Shown: one piece after another, positions 12,701 to 24,830 of the stretch | How positions within the stretch are numbered: the stretch's first letter is position 1 | Layout of the letters: each line of letters starts with the position of its first letter | Assembly: GCA_003254885.1 (NCBI GenBank) | Contig: QANT01008475.1 | Location: forward strand, 1-64,000 | Reading direction: 5' to 3' | Origin: Purshia tridentata | Lineage: Eukaryota; Streptophyta; Magnoliopsida; Rosales; Rosaceae | Length of the DNA stretch: 64,000 nucleotides | Made by a program: the position numbers and the translations under genes | Notes under the pieces: model-generated | What the model was told of the DNA's origin: nothing | The model's input: the letters and a program-made list of their open reading frames with translations, nothing else | The model's database searches: none

Positions 12701-12864
12701 AACATAAAACATTGTTTTCCTTTTTGTTAGGGGGCTATGAAGTACAACATTTTCTGAGTAACCAAACGGGACTAAAACCTCACCTGAAGACCTCTTCTCG
12801 TTTGACAATAGGAAGAAAAAGAAGTTGCCGAACAAGAAACCGAAGAACCAAATTTAAGCGCCAT
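9752..12864 (-). CDS. Plastid-targeted polytopic membrane protein, unknown function, 367 aa
   Basis: Five exons on the minus strand: 12784-12864, 12106-12172, 11398-11793, 10230-10573, 9752-9967 (1104 nt). The N-terminus (MALKFGSSVSCSATSFSSYC) is rich in Ser, basic and free of acidic residues, a typical chloroplast transit peptide. After a hydrophilic acidic stretch of about 80 residues come several hydrophobic segments: FLWFIGPAVLVASFIFPSLYL, FLILFFTEALFYSGAAVFLL, ISSVAALVLSLIIPMVTMGY, LAPYLVGIVVQFAFE and a last one near the C-terminus (NVLQCLGVICIWSLSSF). It is thus likely an inner-envelope or thylakoid protein. I do not recognise a functional domain. By position between GRXC1 and an EMB2759-like gene it may correspond to Arabidopsis At5g63040, which I recall only as an uncharacterised membrane protein. 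Confidence 0.85.
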
Positions 12865-13175
12865 ATCTGCAGGAAGCAATAACAAGCCCAGTCAACAGAG
12901 ACTCAACCGCGGCATGCTGCTGGATTTTAACGCAAACCCATTTCATTCGAAGAATATTTAAGGGTACCCAGATAAAATATTTTCCGGGAAAAAGAAGGAA
13001 ACGGTGAGCAACTGGAGGAATTCGGAGATACTGGGGAGTGGGGTTTTGTATATGTATTTATATTACGTGGGGTGAAGCGGGTGACTAGTTTGGACAAAAT
13101 CCTATTCCTTCGTCTTTCATCGGTCTCGGGCCTCTCCACAAATATTAGTCTGTTCACTCTTATGCGGATATTTTG

Positions 13176-13219
<44 letters not shown>

Positions 13220-13964
13220 NTTTTTTTTTTTTCTAGTCTTTATTCATGGTATAACTTAGATACTGGAACAACGGATGCACCAAAGGGCAAGTTTGCCGAT
13301 TCCATTTTCAATTGGCCGAAAGCAGCTTTGATGTCTTAAATCACACGTAGTTGCCACATTATCCAAAGAGAAAAGAATGGATGAAAAAACAGCTGGGCGG
13401 TTTTTTAATCATATCATTGTACTTGTACAGAAGACTTTCGAGCAATTGCTTTGTTTATTGTCACCAAAGTTGAACCAGTCCGCCCCTGCTCTGCTATCGC
13501 TTCCGACAGCAGACTAGCAGAGTCCCAACAACTTTCATCAATTTTTAAAACAAAGGGGAAGAGGGGTTGGGGGATCAGTGCAGAAGATATGACTTAAACC
13601 ACATGACCAAGGCGCAAATGATTTCCAAAAGTTTGACGACATTCAAACCCTACAAGTGACTTGCTACAAGCGTTGAAAATACTTTCTCATTATGAAACCA
13701 CAAAAACGTTCGCAGCAGCTGAATACAATACAGAAACAAAATAATAGGGGACCTCATCCAAAAATAAGAATGCTGCCTATAAGAATTACAGAAACCGGAC
13801 AAATCTGCTTGTCATGATCCTTGACTAGCTAGACATCAAGAAGAAACCCAATCTAAAATGGGGTTGGCTAGCTACTTGAAAGAAACTCTGACTTGCTAAC
13901 CATCATCAGGGAGCAACTCCTATTTCCACCCGTTGCTCTCACAAAAGACATTTCTCAAATACAT
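12865..13964. other. Spacer between two minus-strand genes
   Basis: Contains the 5' UTR and promoter of the plastid membrane protein gene (about 12865-13160), a poly-T tract with one N at 13220, and the 3' UTR of the EMB2759-like gene. No other gene is seen. Confidence 0.6.
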
Positions 13965-15126
13965 CTAAATCAGATTAGCCCTCTTTAAGAATCTGATTGT
14001 TCTGCAGTAATATGGCCATATTGATTCCACAAAATCGAGGTACATCTCCACCATCAATTCTTCCAATCCTTTAAGTTTTCTTCTGGATAATTTCTTATAG
14101 TCTAAATTCTTAATATTCAGTACAGGTTGCCAGAAACAAGCATGTGTGTCATCTTTAAGCTTCCCATGTGCAATGTATTTATAGGCCACCATGTAGTAAG
14201 TGGGTAAGTTCTTGATTACTTTAACAGTCTGCTTGAAGCTGAAAACATAGAGTGCACACAACCACTGAACCATCTTGATGTAGAGAGCTACAATGAGGGG
14301 TCCAGAAACCCACAAAGGAGTCAACTCTTTTGAAACTTCAGCCCCATACATCACATTAACTGCCAGGTACCAGGGGATGCTGCAGATTAAGCGGACAATT
14401 AAAATCAACAAATAGAATCAAGTTGTAACTTGTGTGTGATATTTCACATTAACGACTTAAAACCAAAAGCTAGCATATAAAAAGGTGGAAATTTATTGAA
14501 CAGACAATCCAACAGTTGGACATACACCCAAACCAACAACCTGTCAACAAGTGTATACACATCGAATAATCATGCATATGAAAAAAAACACCTCACAAGC
14601 CACAGAGAGAGAGCATTATACTTACAATATTAGCAAGGGTATCTTTATTGTAGCATTTAAACCCAGAAAATTGCACCAAACCGTCCTTAGAATCCCACCT
14701 CTTTCCTTGTTTTGAGTCTGATGTTCATTTTCTGATATCTCCTTTGGAGGTGGTTCTTCTCCCAAAACCCCATCTACAACTTCACTTGGTGGTGGCGTTC
14801 GGAGCATTCTCAGCCATTTCTTAAATAATTTATGAATAGCAGGGGAGGATGCAATGCTCTCATTTGTTTCAGAGGCATAAGAAAGAGGAATATCATTTGC
14901 CTGAGGAGATTCCATTATGGTATCCTCATTCTCTTTTAGTTTGACTGAATTCTTGGGAAGCTTTGATCCACTTGTTCTACCTCCAGATTTATCATTCTGG
15001 GCACTCCCCTTGAAGGCTGAAATTCTCAAAGGTTTAACTTTTGGTCCACGCATGAGAGAAGCCCCTACACTGTGAAACAAGTTCTCTGAATTTAAATGAT
15101 CAAGATAAAGAATGGTGTGGGTGTGG

Positions 15127-15164
<38 letters not shown>

Positions 15165-15792
15165 AAGCACTCATGTGCACGCAAGTGGCAGTCACAGAGT
15201 TTAGCTGGTAGAAGACCACATAAAAAAAATTTTACAAGCTTACCAAAATAAAAAATTTATAAAAAGAAGAGAACAAACTTAAGAAGGGAAAATTCCCACC
15301 TTACACCAATATTGCACTTTAACATAATGCACTTCTCTGTCTTTCCAACCATGTGAAGTGTTGTTACGTACTGCTTCAACTTCATCCCTTTGCTCCATGA
15401 CAAAGGCCTAGAGGGATATGTCACATAAGAACCCTGAAATGCAATAAACAAAAAAGACAAAAATAAATTTCAATAAAAAAGGCCATGACTTAAACATGAA
15501 AGTAATATAAACAACTAGAGAGTATCTTGGTAATCTCACAAAAATAATTTGTAATTTAACAGGTTTTACTAGTGATGTTTAGACAGAGACAGAAAAATGA
15601 AATCCCAAAAACGCCATCAAGATTCAAGAGATTGGCGTGCTGAACTGAAAACCAGTAATATTGACACAAATAAAGGGGCTAAACCTCCATTGCTCCACAT
15701 AGATCTTCTATTTAATACATAAACAGATATTATGTAAGATATCATTCAGGGTATTCTGGAATTACCTGCATTTGATGGGTTACCAATGCCAT
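13965..15792 (-). CDS. EMB2759-like protein, 339 aa, 4 exons
   Basis: Exons: 15766-15792, 15300-15433, 14626-15069, 13965-14379 (1020 nt). The first exon encodes only MALVTHQMQ. The protein has a variable, basic N-terminal part, the conserved string MRGPKVKPLRISAFKGS, an acidic middle with SSPAIHKLFKKWLRMLR, then hydrophobic segments around IPLLIFIPWYLAVNVMYGAE and PLIVALYIKMVQWLCALYVF, and a basic C-terminus (RRKLKGLEELMVEMYLDF). It matches, from memory, the plant family annotated EMBRYO DEFECTIVE 2759 (At5g63050), whose molecular role is unknown to me. The exon 2/3 junction was fixed by frame: a stronger-looking GTAAGG donor 5 bases upstream would break it. An intron in the 5' UTR (donor near 16394, acceptor near 15834) is likely. 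Confidence 0.85.
15129..15163. repeat. (GT)n microsatellite in intron 2 of the EMB2759-like gene
   Basis: A GT dinucleotide tract of roughly 17 units lies just upstream, in gene orientation, of exon 3. On the transcribed strand it reads as CA repeats about 60 bases before the acceptor. CA repeats near splice sites can influence splicing, but nothing here shows that. Confidence 0.9.
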
Positions 15793-17994
15793 CGTCTCCA
15801 CCTTAACGACCAATTCATTTACTCAGCAAGGCCTAATTTGATAAACAACCACAAATAAGAACTTACTCTTGCAGGTAAAATAGAAGGACCAATTGAAAAA
15901 CAAGTAAAAACGCACAGATACGACGACCCAAATTCAGCATGTCACCATTTTAACACCAGTGAGCATAATTCATAACCCATCACAAAATTAGTTGATAACC
16001 AAAATTTGAAGCATTAATCCACTCAAGCTAAGGCACTACAAAAGTTTTCAATTAAGAGAACGCAATTGTTCAAAGAAACCCAGAAAAAACAAAATTAAAC
16101 AATAGCTTGACAGCTCTTTCCCCCTTTTCTTTTCCTCGAAATTCCTCAGCAACCAAACAAAGGGTTCCCCAAATTTACTCAACTAGAAAAAGAAGAAGAA
16201 GCTGAATATTCACCAAACAACATCAAATATAAAGCTTTAGAACTTGCTTCAATCCCATTTTCCTCCATTTCATAGGAAACCAAACAGCTTAACAATCACA
16301 AGCTCAAAAAGCAAACCCTAAGGCGTAGCCAACTAAAACAAGACCAAAATTTGATTACAGAACTGAAAGAAAAAATGAGTAAATTCAAACTAACCCGGTC
16401 ATGAGCTTCCCTTAGCAAAAATGAGTATTGTAAATTGGGGGATAATATATAACGACCGCTTTATCTTTATCCCTCTTAGTTGAATTTCTATAATAGAGTG
16501 GAAAGAAGATAGAAGATAGAAGAGAGAGAGAGTAAGAATGAAGAGGAAGGTCTTGGACTCTGGGTTATTGTAAAATTAGGGGTTTTTTATAGGGATTTTA
16601 ATTTTAATTTTAACTGCGGAATGTGGTTGATAATGAAACACGAAAAACCAGAGGGTAAGGTGAAGCCAGACAGGGAGGGCAGTTGAAAATAAGTAAAAGA
16701 CATAACCGACACCGTTTCGTAGAGTATAATTCGGGCAGCTAGGAGAATTTTGGGCTGGGCTGCTTTGTTCGGACTCTAACTTATTCAGCCCAATAGAATA
16801 ATATCCTTTCGCAAGAATGCTATACCATCCCACAATCAATCACAACCGTACATTCATCTGTTGTTTTATTTGACTTGTGATTTGGTAGGACAGTAGGAAG
16901 CATCTTTTACTTTTAACTTTGCGTGATGCATTTCAATAGATTAATGATTTGATACTCTGGGTAAAAACTAAAAAGTGTTCCAACTATAAGATTCGTTTTA
17001 AGGGTAAAGTACTTTCTTTTTTTTTTAGCCAGGGCACGTACTTTCATATATATATATATATATATATATTTATTGTATTTATCTTTTTTATTATATAATT
17101 TAACACGTGCAATGAAATGAAACTTAATAGGTAATGAAAAAAAAAGACTAAATTTATCTCTTTTATTATATAATTTAACACGTGCAATGAAACTTAATAG
17201 GTAATGAAAAAAAAAGACTATATACCTCCAATAAGTTTTTTTTCTTAATCTATACATAAATTTTACAACCTCATCATTCTGAACTCAGCTTCAATATATC
17301 TTAATCTGTCTCATATCGGGGTGAAAATATAAAAGACAAATGAAAAATAACACATGTAAATATTGAATTTACTTCAATGAAACATTAAAAAAATAGAGCG
17401 AGAACGAGAAAGAAGTTACGGGCTCCAAATATATTCACATTAATGCTTTTTTTGTCCAAGAATTATTTGAGCAAGGTTTGAAGAAAAACTGCAAGGATAA
17501 ATCTTTACATTCTACTAAAGGTACAAGCCACAATGCAAACCATTCAATTCAACCGATACTGCGACTAGTGGGAGAAAACTTCCTCTAATTTCATTCCCTT
17601 GTGCCACTCCATATTTAGAGTAAAGGAATTATGGGTCACGACATAGTAAATACAAGGCTAAAAGAAAAAAATGTTAAAAAGTGTTCCACAGGAAACAGAG
17701 GGTGACCAAATCACAATGTTTCACATCAGGTTCATTTTCAAAAGAAATACGCCACACATCCGACTACCTCCAAGCAGCTAACTATTTTAGCACTATCAAC
17801 CTTGCCACGAGCCCTGCTCAGCGCACAGAATCCATCAGTTGTCTATTTAACAAATATGAACAGTTGTAAATCAGACCTACTGCTACAATACCTGAAAACA
17901 ATGTGATCAAGCCACTGCTAATGACGGAAGAGTGGAAAAGAGTTGGTTTTAATCAATATAAACCTCATCTTCCAAATTTTTAACTTTTTAGCCA
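15793..17994. other. EMB2759-like 5' region and MOS1 3' flank
   Basis: From 15793 to about 16570 lie the probable 5' UTR exons and intron of the EMB2759-like gene. TGGGC/GCCCA motifs occur near 16745-16790. An (AT)n run (17046-17070) and a tandem repeat (17081-17220) follow, then the 3' flank of MOS1. No additional gene is supported. Confidence 0.6.
17081..17220. repeat. Two-copy tandem repeat, each copy with a G-box
   Basis: A unit of about 65-70 bases occurs twice (17081-17150 and 17156-17220). The copies differ by a 5-base indel and a few substitutions. Each copy includes TTTAACACGTGCAATGAA, so CACGTG occurs at 17104-17109 and 17179-17184. It lies about 0.5 kb upstream of the likely start of the EMB2759-like transcript. 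Confidence 0.85.
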
Positions 17995-20900
17995 CTACTC
18001 CAATCCTGCATCTACTCGACCAGTGCCACTTTGCCATCCATGAAAGTTTCCCCCACCGCGTCTTGAATGACTCTGGCCTCTTTCCTTGACCCTCCCACCT
18101 ACATTATGAGAACCATCTCTAGGTCCCTCAGAGTTGTTAAATCTGTTACTGCTGTTGTATGGCCCAACTGGCTGGTACTCAAAATGCGAACTGTGTCTCT
18201 GCCGGTTTGCAGGGGGGTTGTGTTGCCTAATATCATGCCCCAAATGATTCCAATCCCCACGAGACTCTTGCCCTCTACCAAAACGGTTATTTTGGTTTCC
18301 ATTCTTGCGGAACCCTGTGGGCAAATGCTGCTCTTGTCTAGCATCCATACTAGCAGGAACTGATTCTACTGGGATAATAGGACCCTGGTTTGGAGAGTGG
18401 GGGCGTCCCCTGAATGAGGATACTTTCCTCTCTCTCTTATTCGGTCCTTCCCCTGCATTTGTTTTTTCAGATATCAATTGATCTTGTCGATGCTGGGACA
18501 CATATTCACTGGTATCCTTGTCAGGTGTTGGCGGAAGTGGCACCCCACCTTGAGGACTGGTCTCCTTCTTTATGGTCTGGCCAACTTCGACACCAACAGT
18601 TTGACCACCATTGGCCCTGTTTCCCCGTTGATTATTCACTGAAAATGCCTGAGATTTTGGTTGCCAATGAGACAATGCACATTCCCCAACAGCGCGATTC
18701 TCTTTGGATGAAGCAGGGAAGTCTGCTTGACTCATTTCAGAGGCTGAAGATTGAGTGTGAATTTGGTCAGCATCCCCCCTATTAGTTTTCTTTTGATCAA
18801 GATTGTGATTATTTCCCATGGCTTTGTGTCCCTTTAAAGGGTGCTGCTTTCCTCTTCCTGTTATTCCCTGGTCTTTTACAATAGATACAGAGACTGGTCC
18901 AATAGCATCAGATTCATTGGGCATGTTCCATCCATCAGAAGCATTCCAATCATCCCAAGTCTTTGGTTGCTCAATCACTGAGCCAACATCAGGCTTCTGG
19001 GATTGATGATGCTCAATTGATTTTTTATCACTCTGACCAACATCTGAAGTATATGATGATCCATCTTGCAAACCTTGCAAGGTGGTTGATTCTGTTGATC
19101 CCCCCCGTTGCCGCCACGCCCCATGTGCTTTTCCCTGCTTATTCTGCCTGCTACTCCCATTCCTGGACTCTACGGCAAACCCCATTTTTCCAATAGCTGC
19201 AGTTGTAGGTTGAGAACTTTCAGCACCTTGAGGACCAGTATCTGCTCGCCCAGTGGCATCATTTATTGCAGTCTGATTGATTAAAGAAGCCACTGGTTGT
19301 TGAGTATTTCCTTGATGTGCCAGCTCTTTAGCAACAGGTTTTGGAACATATCTCTCTATTTCTGCCCTCTTATTTTTTGAATTATTTTGCACTTGATTTT
19401 GATGGTCGCTCTTTACAGCACTAACAGCCTCAACTTCATGTGTGGGGATGGCTTCATCAGCTCCATCAGTTTTGTTCTGTGACCGCACGGGTGCCCAGAC
19501 AACAGCATCGCTGCTGTGAAATTTTTCCGAGTGCCTAACAGCCTGTGAATTCCTTGACATCCGGCGAGAATGCTGAGGTTTCCAATGACTAGTTACTCTA
19601 CCTTGAGATTCCTCATTTGATGGAGACAAGTGTTGCTCCGAAGGCTGATATGCATCTCTAGGAATGGTCTGCGATTGAACGGAGCTAGGTTCCAACTCCA
19701 GCTCAGATACCTTTGGCTTTCCACTTTCAAAAGTGGCATTTGCAAGATTTGTTTCTTTTGATATAGATGATGGTAAATCAACAACTAATGATCTATTCTC
19801 TGCTCTGTGCTTATTCTTGCCACTTCTGTTATATTTCTTTCTTGTATGAGAAGATGACTCAGACTCCAGTATGGGATTGGGAATCGCAGTCAGGCTTGAC
19901 TCACTGCTCAAGGCCGTTTCATTCGCTGCAACTCCAAGAGATGCGGAAACATTAACAACTGCATTTGTCTGACTTTTTGGTGCCTCAGCCGTACTGCTGG
20001 AAGTAAACTTCCCAGTTGACTTCTTTTCCACCTGATTGTTCTGCTTTTGTTTACGGCCTGTTTCATTCGCTACAACTCCAAGAGATGTGGAAACATTAAC
20101 AACTGCATTTGTCTGACTTTTTGGGGCCTCAGTTGTACTGGTGGAAGTAAACTTCCCAGTAGACTTCTTTTCTAACTGATTGTTCTCCTTTTGTTTGGGG
20201 GCCTGCTTCTGCCTAGAGATATTGCTATCATGAGCCTGGGGAGCATTGTTGTGATGAACAGCATTAGCAACAATAACCTCCTGTTGCAAAGGGACAGACT
20301 GATCATGCATCAGAACAGATTCCCTGCAGGCACTCTTTGATGTCTCTGAAGGTAGCTCACTAAACGAAACTGTTGATTTTTCAACTTTTCCAGTGCTGCT
20401 CTCATTAATTTGTGCAACAACAATAAGGTTAGAACCCAAAGCTGAGTTTTGGGGGCCATATTTCTCACCAGAAGTTTGAGATTCTTCTTGCTTATTCTGG
20501 ATTGCACCACTTAAGGCATTTTCAAACTTTTGATTTGACACTTCCACTGCTTGAGTACGTCGGTTTAACTCTTCCAGTTTTGCACGAGCCTTGGCCATCT
20601 GCCTTCTTGTTCGCTCCTCCTCTTCCTCCTGTAGCTGTTTGGTACGTTGCTTGGCTAGCTCCCTCATCTTAACACGCTGGTGAAGACAAAATGTAATTTG
20701 CAAACTTCTGATGCATAAAAATTAACAAGCATACAAATAAAATGTATATTACCTGTGCCTCAGAATCACTTGAATCAAGCATTGGTGTCGCAGATTCTTC
20801 CTCACATCTACCTTGAGGATAAGATCCAGACTTTTCAGTAGCTTCCACAGAGGCACAGTCGCCATGCAGATGAACATTAGAAGGCATTTCCAAATGTGAA

Positions 20901-23900
20901 GTTGATACTACAGACATTGGTTGACTTGGTTCTGAGACCAAAGATTTCTTCCACCCCCCATCAACTTCTTGGTTATTGAATCTTCCTCTACCACGATGAT
21001 CAGATCTACCATGCATACCATGAGTAGATCGCCTGTAGATCAGAAATCAGTAATATTCCCAACATTTGAAATAACAGTTATATTTCCAATGGAAACTAAA
21101 AACTTACTAACCAACCTGGAAATAGAAATTCCACCGCCAGTGGTTAATTCTTGGTTTTTATCTCCAGCAGAAAACCCCACTTCATTTGATGGATTTACAA
21201 TTTCATTGGCATGAGATCTTTCAGGATTTACAGAACCACTACCAGGTTCATTTACTGAATTGTTAGCTTTAGCATTGACTTTCAATTTATGTTTCTGCTC
21301 CTTACTGGAAGCAGATGCGGTATCGTTTCGTCCATCAGAAACTCGTGCTTTTGCATTTAATCCCTCTATTTTCTGAATCAGACTGGAGTCCCTTGCAGCA
21401 GCCAGGAGAGGTTGTGCAACCTCTGGCGTTCCAGAAGATCCAGTTTCCGATTTCTTGATTGAAATGACATCAGCTGCCTTCTTACTTCCCACATTTTCAG
21501 GAGACTTGACTTTGATAGGACCAGAACATCCCCATCGGCTGTCAAAATTTTGTGAAGCAGCTTCTTCACTGAGCACTTTCCTTTGATCCCTCTCTCCCTC
21601 CTTTCTGTAATCTAATCTCCAATCATTCTCCGACGACAATGTTCTTGGTTGGTCCTCCCTTTCAAAGCATGATGCGTTGGTTGTTACTGCACCTTCACTC
21701 CTTTGTTCTTCATTTCTTCTATCCCAATCATCATGCTGCTTCAGGAGAACTTTGTACGGTCCACGAGTATCATGCAGATGACCATATTCTAATTGCTCTG
21801 ATTTCACTGTTTGGTTGGTAGGGCCATATCCACTGGGTCTGCCATGGGAATTTCCAGGCTCAGGAGCACTTTGGCTAGGGTACCTATTATAAACAGAGGG
21901 CCCAGCTGCCATTCCCATAAATGGAACATCTCGTTCATTTGAATTGCAGTATCCCATTGGAGAGCCATAATAGCCCTCAAAGGCCATTGGACCAGGGTAA
22001 AAGCCAGGCCTAATTGGCATACCAGGGCGAATATAAGCATCTGGCATATGAGGTCTGTACATATCTCCATTTTTAGGATGGTGCCCTCTTGGTCCTGCTC
22101 CAGGTGGAGGAACAGGCTGTGGGTTTGCAAGTGCAGCAGCTGGAATCTGTGGAGGATAATATGGAAATGGTTCCATTGGAAAGCCACCAGGAGGGACCGG
22201 AGTACCAAAGGGGGGAGCCCCTGGAGGTCCTCTAAACCAAACACCACCTTGAGGATTAGTTACAGGACCAACATGCCATGCATCATAGTGCTGGGGAGGG
22301 ACACTTGCACTAGGGTAAGGTTGGGGATTCCCCTGCCACTTCTCCATACCAGGTCTACCTCCATCTTCGCCGTATGAGGGATTTTCTCTTTTCCATGAAT
22401 TAGTAGTTCCACTCTTCACATTTCGATTTACAGAAACATCATCTGAATATAAATAAAAAAACCAGCACATAGTTATACGCATGAGAATGAGAACCTATAG
22501 ATTACCAACAGAAGGGACAAGCTGGCATCATCGTCATAAACACACAAGAAGTAAGAGCACGTAAACAAACCAACAATAGAAGTCCCAAATGTCTCTTTTG
22601 CCACCCCACCACCAGAAGACGAGCCAGGACGACTGTAAGAACTGTGATCTGTCATAAATGATTGATCAAACAATCAGTAAACTGAAATTGGCACATTTTG
22701 TACAACAAGATACTTGTCCCGGAAAAAAAACAATGTACAGCATACCACTGCATAGATAGGATCATCATGTCCTTGAAAACAGCTGATTGGAATAATTAAG
22801 AAATAAAAACTTTAGAGCTCAAAAAAGTTTTTGCAAAAAGATTGTAGAAAAAGTGTCCTCCAATTTTAAATAATTAAGTCAATAGATATAAGCATATTCT
22901 CATAAAAAAAAATTTAAAAAAAACTAGATATAAAGTATACAACCTTGTGACTCAGAATTTCCAGAATTATCTTTTTCTGAACCAAGTGTTGGAAAATCTC
23001 CTGAAGTCAGTGAAAACCCATCTTTCTTGGATGGCATCACTCCCTGCATGTGTAACAATGGATAATCAAGATAGATCAGGCCATCCGGATAAATAATTAA
23101 ATACTGGGCAGACTACAAAAGAGTAAACATAACAGAGGCCATGCTCTTGGCCAAAAAAACAGAGGCCATGCAACTAGGCTTTGCTGAGATTGGATCAGGT
23201 CAACCATATGAGGAAAAATCTCAATCCTAACCCTGTTCTACCCACCTATATCACCTTATAATTAATTTGATTTCAATTTACAAGTGTTGCCTATCATAAG
23301 TTTTGTAATTATGTAAAATCAGTTATTCTAAGTGTTGAAGATTGTTTAATATAAAATGGATTTTAAAAAATATTTCACCTCTGTTCGAAGTTTCAAGATC
23401 ATATTTGTTATTGGTGGCTCTTATTCACCCTTAAATGTCATCCATTTGTCATTTATGAATTATTTATGAAGTATATCAGTTTCATTGATGCATTATTGAT
23501 TGGTTTACCAATTTCTGAGTCTCATTTACAATTTTTTTAAAAGCAAATTTCCATTGATATTTACAGACATTTCTACCCGTACTGATATTTATGTGGTCTG
23601 TCCGCCATCATCAACATTTCCAGCCTTAAGCTCAGTAATATGTGCATATTCAAATTTAAAGGTGACAATTGATACCATCCACCCCCAAATGAGAGATTCC
23701 CAAGGTTATCACTCCCTTTCTATCTATCCGGTGGTAGTTTTATTTAAATTTAAAATAATTATTGGTAACATATTCAAACACTAAGCTTATAAACTGAAGG
23801 ACCATACCAATTTTTCTGCTGTCCCAGGAGCACTCCATGCCACTGGATGTTCAGAGTGTTCAGCAAATCGCGACAACTGTGAACTACCAGGTCTTGTGTC

Positions 23901-24830
23901 TGCACTGCGAGGACGCAATGAAGTCAGTGATGTCTGATTCGATGTCAATACCCCAGAAGCCGATGATGGCCTAGAATTCGGACCCCATGCATTAGCATTA
24001 AGTTCATGAGATTTCTCGCTACCAGCAGTTGATGGTCGAGTGCCACTTCCTGATGAAAGGTGGCCACTGAAATGACTTGGTGAAGTGCCACCATCAGCAT
24101 TTGGAGACAGCGATGAGGATCCCCATGCATTTGACGCAGAAGATGATTTACCGCCCCAAATGAGAGTGCCCCTACAAGTATTTAATTCAATAAACGCACA
24201 GGGCTTGAATTATTATATGCTGATCCAAATAGAAATTAAATTGGAAGACAGAGAGAGAGAGAGAGGGGTATTACTCACTTGGGAACAATTTCCACATTTG
24301 GGTTACCTTGACTTTCTGACCTTGAACAACCAAGAAAGGTAAGGAAGTTTAGGGAACAAACAAAAGGAAGTTTAGGGGGCAAACAATGGACTGCAGTAAA
24401 GTGAAATAAGGATAATTTAGCAGGAATACCTCTGACTGGGTAAATTAAGAGGTTTTGGAACCTTCCCTAAAACAGTCATTGAAGCTCTTCTGGCAGAACC
24501 CAACCTGCAAAGGTATTGATAGTATTAGATGACCACCTTAAAGATGTTGATATGTATGTGCTTGTCTGTCTCTGTATGTAATTTTTCTATCTAAATTTTG
24601 AGGAAAAAAAAAGGAAAATTATTAATTTTTTACCAATACAAGTACAGATAATTAATTTTTCCTAGGCAATCCCAATGTTTTTTAAACATTCTCCCAGTTT
24701 CCAAACTATTCAGACAAATTAAACCAGCAATTCCAAATTTCTAAGATACGTTGTGACTATGGCAAGATTAATATAAGGAGTCACGATATAAATCATACCT
24801 TCGCTCCCCAAACAACATACTCGACGTCAT
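17995..24830 (-). CDS. MOS1: MOS1, BAT2-domain regulator of immune receptor expression, 1659 aa
   Basis: Nine coding exons: 24799-24830, 24430-24504, 24279-24320, 23808-24171, 22944-23043, 22571-22648, 21116-22442, 20753-21032, 17995-20676 (4980 nt). The N-terminus (MTSSMLFGERR, then KVPKPLNLPSQR and KGTLIWGGKS) is the plant BAT2/PRRC2 N-terminal domain. A Pro/Gly-rich middle follows (PPGAPPFGTPVPPGGFPMEP), then a charged coiled coil (KMRELAKQRTKQLQEEEEER), and a long disordered Ser/Gln/Asn tail ending in an RGG-like part. Arabidopsis MOS1 (At4g24680) is nuclear. It is needed for the autoimmune snc1 phenotype by promoting SNC1 expression, and it also affects flowering and endoreduplication with TCP partners. 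This copy is longer than the Arabidopsis protein (about 1.4 kb residues). Part of the excess is a 48-residue tandem duplication at 19916-20203. A non-coding first exon lies near 26550-26860. Confidence 0.95.
19916..20203 (-). repeat. 144-bp in-frame tandem duplication within MOS1 exon 9
   Basis: Two adjacent 144-base units (19916-20059 and 20060-20203) each encode 48 residues with KKSTGKFTS, EAPKSQTNAVVNV and GVxANET. I count about ten to thirteen differences between copies (about 92% identity). The frame is kept, so the protein gains one extra 48-residue unit in its disordered tail. Confidence 0.92.
24249..24266. repeat. (GA)n in a MOS1 intron
   Basis: Short GA run inside the intron between coding exons 3 and 4 of MOS1. 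On the transcribed strand it is a CT-rich tract about 20 bases after the donor of exon 3. Confidence 0.7.

Noticed and set aside
13190-13235. Poly-T tract with N as a biological feature
   Set aside because: A single N in a homopolymer is best read as a sequencing or assembly uncertainty.
15300-15305. Alternative GTAAGG donor for exon 2 of the EMB2759-like gene
   Set aside because: Its use with either nearby acceptor shifts the frame out of the conserved MRGPKVKPLR segment.
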